Source: Candidatus Bandiella numerosa (lineage in GTDB: Bacteria; Pseudomonadota; Alphaproteobacteria; Rickettsiales; Midichloriaceae). From it: a stretch of DNA of 12,202 nt. Each line of letters starts with the position of its first letter. The stretch's first letter is position 1. This document shows positions 6,292 to 12,202 of the stretch, piece by piece. The translations under genes and the position numbers were made by a program. The notes beneath the pieces are model-generated. The model was not told the DNA's origin and made no database searches. It saw only the letters and a program-made list of their open reading frames with translations. The DNA lies in assembly GCF_021811875.1 (NCBI RefSeq), contig NZ_JAJBJD010000012.1, positions 1 to 12,202 on the forward strand. Direction: 5' to 3'.

Positions 6292-6316
6292 TTGAAAAAT
6301 TCTGATAAACCTGAAT
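6292..6316 (+). promoter_or_regulatory. Possible heat-shock (sigma-32) type promoter upstream of tig-clpP-clpX
   Basis: TTGAA (6292-6296) is followed after 13 nt by CCTGAAT (6310-6316). This resembles the sigma-32 pattern CTTGAA-N13/14-CCCATNT with mismatches. It sits 28 nt before the tig ATG, and downstream are chaperone and protease genes that are heat-induced in many bacteria. No better sigma-70 promoter stands out in the 147-bp gap (6197-6343). The match is imperfect, so this is a hypothesis. Confidence 0.3.
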
Positions 6317-6343
6317 CTAAAATAATTATAAAGTAAAATCGAA

Positions 6344-7675
6344 ATGAAAATTGAAGAAACAAAAAACGAAAGATTTCACAAAGAATTTAATATTCAAATT
6401 CCTTTTGACACAATAAATGCAAAAATTGAAGAAAAAGTTTCTGAAGCTGCTAAGACTTTTAGAATGCCTGGATTTAGAGAAGGGAAAGTTCCTTTAAGCA
6501 TTGTAAGACAAAAGGTAAGTAAAGAAGAGACAGGAAGGCAAATTCAGGAAAACATATCTGCTTGTATAAAAGAGCTTATAGATACGAAAAAAATTATTCC
6601 ATTCTCAAAGCCAGATGTTGAAATATTATCATTTGATGAGGAAAATGGTTTATCAGTTAGGATTGCAATCGAAACAATGCCTGAGGTACCAGAGGTAAAA
6701 TGGGAGGAAATTGAAATTGAAAAAGTCGATATTAAAATTTCTGATAAAGAAATAAATGAAACTAAAAATAATTTACTAAAAGAATTTAGAAAATTTAAAA
6801 AAGCTAAAGATGATTATAAATCAAAAGCAGGAGATAAAATAGCAATTGACTTCCATGGTCAAATAGATGGCAAAGATTTTGATGGGAATAAAGCTGAAAA
6901 TATGGAGCTTGTGATTGGAGATAATAGCTTTTTAGTTGATTTTGAAAATGAATTAATCGGTTGTAAGTTAAATGAGGAAAAATCGTTTAATTTAATATTC
7001 CCAGCAGATTATCCTAAAGAAGATATTGCCAATAAAGAGGCTAAATTTAAAATCAAAGTCGTTGATCTGCAAGAGTTAGAAGAAATAGAAAAAGTATCAG
7101 ATGAAATGCTAAAAAGGTTAGGTGTTGAATCTGAAGAAAGACTGAATGAGCTTATAAAGCAAAAATTGAACTTTGATTTTATGAGTACAGTAAGGATGAA
7201 AATGAAAAGAGAGCTATTTGATAAAATAGATAAAGAATGTAATTTTGATTTGCCGGAGAAAATGGTTAATCAGGATTTTGAAGTTTTGTGGAAAGAAGTA
7301 GAGAAAAACAAAAATAAGCAAGAGGATTTAAAAAATAAATCAGAGGAAGAACTAAGATCTGAGTATAAAAAAATTGCGCACAGAAGAGTGAAATTAGGGT
7401 TAATAATGGCTGAAGTTGCAAGAAAAGGTGAGATAACAATAACTCACGATGAGCTAAAGCAGATAGTTGAAATGCAGGCTAACCAAAATCCTCAAATTAA
7501 AGACAAAATTTTAGAATTTTATAAAGACCCAGAAAATTTAGAAAAAATTAAAGGACCTATCCTTGAGGAAAAAGCACTTGATTTTATTTTGTCCAAAGTT
7601 AGACTCAAGAACACAGAAATGACTACCGATGATTTTGTAAAAAAGGTGTTACCTGAATTGAAGGAAAATAATTAA
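6344..7675 (+). CDS. tig: Trigger factor, ribosome-associated chaperone and peptidyl-prolyl isomerase
   Basis: Trigger factor docks on ribosomal protein L23 at the tunnel exit and shields nascent chains. At 443 residues it is near the E. coli length (432). The N-terminal ribosome-binding domain (about 1-115) has the signature GFREGKVP at 43-50, nearly identical to E. coli GFRKGKVP. The FKBP-type PPIase domain follows (about 150-245), with GDKIAIDFHGQIDGKDFDG, VIGDNSFLVDFENELIGCKL and the FPADYPKE segment. The lysine- and glutamate-rich helical chaperone arms occupy about 246-443. The start at 6344 gives the canonical N-terminus (MKIEETKNERFHKEFN). clpP starts 18 bp after the stop, giving the common tig-clpP-clpX order and linking co-translational folding to ClpXP proteolysis. 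Nothing is truncated. Confidence 0.97.
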   Translation: MKIEETKNERFHKEFNIQIPFDTINAKIEEKVSEAAKTFRMPGFREGKVPLSIVRQKVSKEETGRQIQENISACIKELIDTKKIIPFSKPDVEILSFDEENGLSVRIAIETMPEVPEVKWEEIEIEKVDIKISDKEINETKNNLLKEFRKFKKAKDDYKSKAGDKIAIDFHGQIDGKDFDGNKAENMELVIGDNSFLVDFENELIGCKLNEEKSFNLIFPADYPKEDIANKEAKFKIKVVDLQELEEIEKVSDEMLKRLGVESEERLNELIKQKLNFDFMSTVRMKMKRELFDKIDKECNFDLPEKMVNQDFEVLWKEVEKNKNKQEDLKNKSEEELRSEYKKIAHRRVKLGLIMAEVARKGEITITHDELKQIVEMQANQNPQIKDKILEFYKDPENLEKIKGPILEEKALDFILSKVRLKNTEMTTDDFVKKVLPELKENN

Positions 7676-7693
7676 ATTTGGGTTATAGTTATA

Positions 7694-8293
7694 ATGTCTT
7701 ATATTCCAGTTGTAATTGAACAGACTGCTAAAAGTGAAAGAGCTTTTGACATATTTTCTCGTTTGCTTAAGGAAAGAATAATATTTTTAAACGGACAAGT
7801 TGAGGATAATATGGCTTCTATCATCATTGCGCAACTACTGTTTTTGGAATCTGAAAATCCTAGCAAGGATATATTTATGTATGTAAATTCTCCTGGTGGT
7901 GTGGTTTCAGCTGGATTAGCAATTTATGACACTATGCAGTATATAAAGCCTGATGTTTCAACATTATGTGTAGGTCAAGCTTGTTCAATGGGTTCTTTTC
8001 TTCTTGCTGCTGGGGAGAAAGGAAAGAGGTATGCTCTTCCAAATTCAAGAATCATGATACATCAACCAATAGGTGGTTTTCGTGGTCAGGCGACGGACAT
8101 CGAGATACATGCAAAGGAAATATTGCAATTAAAAAATCGTCTTAATAAAATATTAAGTGATCACACAGGTCAAAAAGCTTCCAAAATCGAAAAAGATGCT
8201 GATAGAGATCATTTTATGTCTCCAGAAGAAGCTAAAAATTATGGTATAATAGACAAAATAATTACTAAAAGAGTGGTAGCTCAAAATGAATAA
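7694..8293 (+). CDS. clpP: ATP-dependent Clp protease proteolytic subunit ClpP
   Basis: ClpP is the serine peptidase tetradecamer that degrades substrates threaded by ClpX or ClpA. The 199-residue sequence matches the family. The catalytic triad is visible as Ser98 in [14 protein letters not shown], His123 in [10 protein letters not shown] and Asp172 in [11 protein letters not shown]. The oxyanion-region glycines [10 protein letters not shown] (65-74) and the handle helix ([20 protein letters not shown]) are intact. The short N-terminus, [11 protein letters not shown], suggests a brief processed leader or none. It lies 18 bp after tig. Its last codons overlap the clpX start by 8 nt (the ATG at 8286 precedes the TAA at 8291-8293), which implies translational coupling and matched production of peptidase and unfoldase. 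Confidence 0.98.
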   Translation: MSYIPVVIEQTAKSERAFDIFSRLLKERIIFLNGQVEDNMASIIIAQLLFLESENPSKDIFMYVNSPGGVVSAGLAIYDTMQYIKPDVSTLCVGQACSMGSFLLAAGEKGKRYALPNSRIMIHQPIGGFRGQATDIEIHAKEILQLKNRLNKILSDHTGQKASKIEKDADRDHFMSPEEAKNYGIIDKIITKRVVAQNE

Positions 8294-9551
8294 AGCAAAT
8301 TTAGAAATACTATATTGTTCTTTTTGCGGTAAGAGCCAAGATGAGGTAAAAAAACTTTTATCAGGCGTGGCGGTTTATATATGTGATGAATGCGTTGTTT
8401 TATGTTCTCAGGCTTTGAATGAAAGTAAAATTTCATCAGAACAGTTAATCAAAAATAACCTTACTCCTAAAAAAATATATGAAATTTTAGATGCATACGT
8501 AATTGGTCAAGAACTTGCAAAGAAGGTTTTGGCAGTCGCTGTTTATAATCATTATAAAAGATTAGAGAAACAAACTCAAAAAACGCAATTTGATGATGTA
8601 GAAATTTCTAAATCAAATATATTAATGATTGGGCCTACTGGATGTGGTAAAACACTGTTAATGCAAACGCTAGCAAAGATATTAGGTGTGCCATTTGCTA
8701 TTGCAGATGCAACAACTTTGACAGAAGCAGGTTACGTTGGCGAAGATGTAGAAAATATTTTAGTGAGACTATTACAAGCTGCTGATTATAATATAGAAAA
8801 GGCAGAAAAGGGTATTATATATATAGATGAAATTGATAAAATATCTAGAAAATCTGAAAGTCCCTCTATCACTAGGGATGTATCAGGTGAAGGAGTACAA
8901 CAGGCTTTGCTAAAATTAATGGAAGGTACAATTGCCTCTATACCACCTCAAGGCGGTAGAAAACACCCACAGCAAGAGTTTTTACAAATTAATACCGAAA
9001 ATATATTATTTGTTTGCAGCGGTGCTTTTAGTGGGCTTGAAAAAATAATAAATCAAAGAATGAAAAGTAGTTCAATTGGGTTTGAAGCAGTTGTTAAGGA
9101 AAAAAGTAAAGATATTGAACTTTCTAAAATGATTAATAAAGTTGAGCCGGAGGATTTGGTTAAATATGGATTGATCCCGGAATTTATAGGGAGGTTGCCT
9201 CAGGTAGTGGCTATAGATGATCTTGATGAGGCAATGTTGATTAGAATTCTAAAAGAGCCAAAGAACTCCTTAATTCAACAATATCAGAAATTATTTGGGC
9301 TTAATGATATTAAGCTAAGTTTTGACGATGATTCTTTAAAAGAAATAGCTAAAGTTGCATATAAAAGAAAAACAGGTGCTAGAGGATTGAGGTCAATAAT
9401 AGATAAAGTATTGCTGGGTTTAATGTTTGAATTTCCTAATGAAGGCAATATTAAAGAAATTATTATTGATTCTAATGTTGTGAAGCAAGATTCAAAACCT
9501 AAAATTAAGTATCACGAAAATAAGAAAGTTAAGAGTAAAAAAGTAGTTTAA
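8286..9551 (+). CDS. clpX: ATP-dependent Clp protease ATP-binding subunit ClpX
   Basis: ClpX is the AAA+ hexameric unfoldase that recognises tagged substrates and feeds ClpP. The N-terminal zinc-binding domain has Cys11, Cys14, Cys33 and Cys36 (CSFC...CDEC). The AAA+ module has Walker A GPTGCGKT at 116-123, the pore-1 loop GYVGED at 149-154, Walker B IIYIDEID at 177-184 and the ClpX-specific RKH loop at 225-227. The ClpP-binding loop tripeptide IGF is at 264-266, the arginine-finger region is PEFIGRLP, and sensor 2 is GARGLRS at 364-370. The length of 421 is typical. The C-terminus ends in a lysine-rich tail (KKVKSKKVV). The start overlaps the end of clpP by 8 nt. pheT begins 20 bp after the stop, so the transcript probably continues. 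Confidence 0.98.
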   Translation: MNKANLEILYCSFCGKSQDEVKKLLSGVAVYICDECVVLCSQALNESKISSEQLIKNNLTPKKIYEILDAYVIGQELAKKVLAVAVYNHYKRLEKQTQKTQFDDVEISKSNILMIGPTGCGKTLLMQTLAKILGVPFAIADATTLTEAGYVGEDVENILVRLLQAADYNIEKAEKGIIYIDEIDKISRKSESPSITRDVSGEGVQQALLKLMEGTIASIPPQGGRKHPQQEFLQINTENILFVCSGAFSGLEKIINQRMKSSSIGFEAVVKEKSKDIELSKMINKVEPEDLVKYGLIPEFIGRLPQVVAIDDLDEAMLIRILKEPKNSLIQQYQKLFGLNDIKLSFDDDSLKEIAKVAYKRKTGARGLRSIIDKVLLGLMFEFPNEGNIKEIIIDSNVVKQDSKPKIKYHENKKVKSKKVV

Positions 9552-9571
9552 TTATTTTTAGTTAAAGATTT

Positions 9572-11971
9572 ATGAAATTCACCTATAATTGGCTTAATTC
9601 GTTTATTGAGTTAAGTGCAGATTTAGAAAAAGTTGTTGAGGTTTTATCAAATATTGGCCTCGAAGTTGAAGAATTTCAAGATAAAGGCAAGGTATATTCT
9701 CAATTCATCATAGCAGAAATTATTGAGGCTATCAATCATCCTGATGCAGATAAATTAAAAATTTGCAAAGTGAATAATGGAAAGGAAATTTTGCAAGTTG
9801 TGTGTGGTGCTTCTAATGCACGAGCTGGTATTAAAGTGGTTCTTGCTCCAGTTGATTCAACGATACCAAGTAATAACATGGTTATCAAAACATCTGAAAT
9901 TAGGGGTGTAAAAAGTAATGGAATGTTATGCTCTGAAACAGAATTACTGATTGGTAATAATTCCGAAGGGATTATAGAGATTTTGGATAGTAATTTAAAG
10001 CCAGGAATGAATTTTGCAGATTCAACAGGTTTGAATGATAAAATTATTGATATTAACCTTATTCCTAATAGGGGAGATTGTGCATCAATTTGTGGTATAG
10101 CAAGGGATTTAGCAGCAACGGGAATTGGCGCATTAAAATCTAAATTTTTTGATTTTTACAGGAATGCATTTGTTTTTGGAGATTCTATAAAGCACTTAAA
10201 TATTTCAATAGATGATAAAAATTGCCATGAAATAGCTTTTTGTAAAATAGAAAATGTAGATAATAAAAATTCATTAACTAATGATTTAGTTTCTGTTTTT
10301 AAATTACTAGATATAAAATCACATAGTGCGCTAGTGGACATTTCAAATTTAACTATGTATGAATTTGGCAGACCTAATCATATTTATGATGCAGATAAAA
10401 TAAAAGGAGACATTAAAATAAGATTATCTCAAGAAGGTGAATTTTTTAAATCACTAGATGGTAATGAGCACACTTTGCCAAAGGATATATTGGTGATTGC
10501 TGATGATGAGAAAATACTTTCCATTGCCGGAGTTATAGGTGGCGAAAATAGTAAGGTTGACGAAAATACAAAAAGCATATTAGTTGAAGTAGCAAATTTT
10601 AATTCTACGCATATTTCTAAATCAGTTAGGAAATTAAACACAAGAACAGAGTCATCATTTAGATTTGAAAGAAGAGTCGACTATGGGAATACAGCCTCTT
10701 TTATGCAATATTTAACTAATTTGATTTTGAAATACTGTGGTGGGAAAATATCTGGCTCTTTGGTAATTTTAGGTTCGGGATTGGAATATAAGAAACAGGT
10801 AGATATTGATTGTAAAAAAATCAATAAATTGCTAGGTTTTGAGGTTACAGAGCAGGATATAAATAGCATTCTGATTAGACTAGGCTTTGTGAAAATTAGG
10901 GATAATTTCTTTGATATTCCAAGTTGGAGACAGGGTGATATAGTTGATAATGCTGATATTGCTGAAGAAATAATCAGAATAAAGGGCACGGATTGTTTGC
11001 AGGAATTAGGCAGTTTTTATTATAATGCACAAGATTTAAAACAAAAAGAATCTGATTTTTTATCTATTTTTAAAAATATTTTAATCAATAGAAATATTTT
11101 TGAGGTTATTTCTTGGTCGTTTATAAATCATGAATCTGCAAATTTATTTGGGGAAAATTCAGTTATTAAAATTGCCAATCCGATAAGTAATGAATTTGCT
11201 GTGATGAGAAACACTCTAATCCCAGGGTTATTAAAAACAGCTAAAAACAACATTATAAGAGGGATGAAAAATCTTTCTCTTTTTGAATCAGGAAAAATTT
11301 ATTATAAAGATAAGAATGGTACATTAATCGAAGAAAACTGTTTGGCTATAATCAGAACTGGAGAGATGTCTAATAAAAATATTTTTTCAGACCAAAGAAA
11401 GTTTGATTTTTACGATTTAAAGGATGATTTTTACTCAATGTTAAATGAAATAAGTATTTTTGAGGGTAGCATTATCATTAAGAAAGGTGCAAAGGCATAT
11501 CATCATCCAGGTAAAAGCGCTTCTTATTATTTGGGTAAAAATATAATTGCCTGTGTAGGTGAGTTACATCCAAAAATTGTAAAAGAATTCGGTATCAAAC
11601 AAAGCGTTATTTGTGCAGAAATATTTTATGATAACTTGCCAAAGAAGAATTTAGAAAAAAGAAAATCATTAGTTTTATCTGAATTGCAAAGTGTAAATAG
11701 AGATTTTGCATTTTATATGGATGATGCAATTGAAAGCCAAGAAATTATTAAATCTATAAAATCTTTAAAAATAAATATCATAGATGAAATTAATATTTTC
11801 GATGTGTATAAAAATAATCAAGATCCTAGATGCAAAAAGTCCGTTGCTTTCAGTGTAAAATTGCAGCCAATTCAAAAAACGTTGATTGACGACGAAATAG
11901 AAGATATTTCAAAAAAAATAATCAACGTTATACAAGAAAAATTAGGTGGTGAACTTAGGAGCCATTCTTAG
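9572..11971 (+). CDS. pheT: Phenylalanyl-tRNA synthetase beta subunit
   Basis: PheT is the beta chain of the alpha2-beta2 enzyme that charges tRNA-Phe; it binds the tRNA and edits mischarged tyrosine. The 799 residues match the bacterial long form (E. coli 795). Residues ~39-150 form the EMAP-II-like tRNA-binding domain, with HPDADKLKICKV at 56-67 and VCGASNARAG at 78-87. B3/B4 editing domains lie at about 210-375, a B5 domain at about 405-475, and the catalytic-like core follows. The C-terminal FDX-ACB anticodon-binding domain starts near 705 (SVNRDFAFYMDD), and the protein ends with the usual LGGELR. The ATG at 9572 gives the standard start MKFTYNWLNSF. The alpha-subunit gene pheS, normally just upstream, is absent; clpX takes its place. 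The protein needs PheS encoded elsewhere. Confidence 0.97.
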   Translation: MKFTYNWLNSFIELSADLEKVVEVLSNIGLEVEEFQDKGKVYSQFIIAEIIEAINHPDADKLKICKVNNGKEILQVVCGASNARAGIKVVLAPVDSTIPSNNMVIKTSEIRGVKSNGMLCSETELLIGNNSEGIIEILDSNLKPGMNFADSTGLNDKIIDINLIPNRGDCASICGIARDLAATGIGALKSKFFDFYRNAFVFGDSIKHLNISIDDKNCHEIAFCKIENVDNKNSLTNDLVSVFKLLDIKSHSALVDISNLTMYEFGRPNHIYDADKIKGDIKIRLSQEGEFFKSLDGNEHTLPKDILVIADDEKILSIAGVIGGENSKVDENTKSILVEVANFNSTHISKSVRKLNTRTESSFRFERRVDYGNTASFMQYLTNLILKYCGGKISGSLVILGSGLEYKKQVDIDCKKINKLLGFEVTEQDINSILIRLGFVKIRDNFFDIPSWRQGDIVDNADIAEEIIRIKGTDCLQELGSFYYNAQDLKQKESDFLSIFKNILINRNIFEVISWSFINHESANLFGENSVIKIANPISNEFAVMRNTLIPGLLKTAKNNIIRGMKNLSLFESGKIYYKDKNGTLIEENCLAIIRTGEMSNKNIFSDQRKFDFYDLKDDFYSMLNEISIFEGSIIIKKGAKAYHHPGKSASYYLGKNIIACVGELHPKIVKEFGIKQSVICAEIFYDNLPKKNLEKRKSLVLSELQSVNRDFAFYMDDAIESQEIIKSIKSLKINIIDEINIFDVYKNNQDPRCKKSVAFSVKLQPIQKTLIDDEIEDISKKIINVIQEKLGGELRSHS

Positions 11972-12130
11972 TAATAAGCATTTCTATTTAATTTCTTCTG
12001 TATCAACTAGTTTAATATTTAGGAATTTCAAAATTTATGGAAATGAGAAAAAATAGAGGTAAATGAGAAGAAAACTGGCACCGTCAAGTTAATGGAAATA
12101 TGGCCGCAACACAACCCTGACCCTTAAATT
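11972..12130. other. Intergenic DNA between pheT and a mobile-element fragment
   Basis: No gene or clear terminator is visible after pheT. Composition changes at about 12070, from AT-rich DNA to a less AT-rich stretch (ACTGGCACCGTCAAG, then TGGCCGCAACACAACCCTGA) that probably belongs to the insertion sequence whose ORF ends at 12131. The exact boundary and terminal inverted repeat cannot be fixed because the other end is outside the window. Confidence 0.4.
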
Positions 12131-12202
12131 TTAGGCAGCAGCTATCTCTTGGATAGCTTCATCCCAAATAAATTTAGCTTTTTGAAAATTCTCTCTTTGG
12201 AT
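12131..12202 (-). CDS. C-terminal fragment of a probable transposase (runs off the window)
   Basis: Reading on the minus strand from the window edge, 23 sense codons (IQRENFQKAKFIWDEAIQEI, then AAA) end at a TAA at 12133-12131. The frame is fully open to the edge. A lysine- and glutamate-rich C-terminal helix and the composition shift beside it suggest an insertion-sequence transposase, but 23 residues are too few to assign a family, so function is a guess. It converges on pheT. Confidence 0.4.
   Translation of the reverse strand: MQRENFQKAKFIWDEAIQEIAAA

Noticed and set aside
10681..10989. 102-codon minus-strand open frame inside pheT, with smaller ones at 10156-10341 and 10429-10641
   Set aside because: All lie antisense within the conserved PheT frame and show no domain.
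1..12202. CRISPR array, defence island, toxin-antitoxin pair or other new system
   Set aside because: No spaced direct repeats and no nuclease, helicase or toxin genes were found; nearly all open frames are recognisable housekeeping genes.

Overview
The window is AT-rich, housekeeping-dominated bacterial DNA that looks like a Rickettsiales (Alphaproteobacteria) endosymbiont. The reasons are the low GC, weak or absent Shine-Dalgarno sequences, an alphaproteobacterial-type XRE regulator, a Shemin-pathway 5-aminolevulinate synthase, and debris of insertion sequences between core genes. A FliN-like flagellar switch protein would fit one of the Rickettsiales lineages that keep flagellar genes, such as the Midichloria/Jidaibacter group. 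The exact taxon is inference.

Layout. Positions 1-216 hold a 45-bp dispersed repeat and no gene I can support. The minus strand then carries greA (293-769) and, directly downstream, tRNA-Arg(CCG) (217-293); the last base of the greA stop codon is the first base of the tRNA. Divergently, on the plus strand, come an XRE-family regulator (987-1400), prfA (1462-2535) and rodA (2539-3654, 3 bp after prfA). Positions 3655-4310 are a mobile-DNA scrapyard: a perfect inverted second copy of the 45-bp repeat, the C-terminal remnant of an IS1-like transposase, and two nested inverted-repeat pairs. This debris abuts a fliN-like gene (to 4567), whose first ~20 codons come from it. A small membrane protein of unknown function (4653-4940) and hemA/ALAS (4976-6196) follow. 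Next is a tight proteostasis cluster, tig-clpP-clpX (6344-9551, clpP and clpX overlapping by 8 nt), then pheT (9572-11971) without its usual partner pheS. The window ends in the C-terminal codons of an unassigned, transposase-like ORF on the minus strand.

How the genes work together. Trigger factor folds nascent chains, and ClpXP degrades unfolded or tagged proteins. GreA, PrfA, PheT and tRNA-Arg serve transcription and translation. RodA polymerises peptidoglycan for cell elongation, and ALAS starts haem synthesis. I found no CRISPR array, defence island, secretion locus or other convincing new system. The parts that merit a second look are the layered mobile-element junction fused to fliN, the perfect 45-bp inverted repeats bracketing the greA-rodA block, the greA/tRNA one-base overlap, and the orphan pheT.
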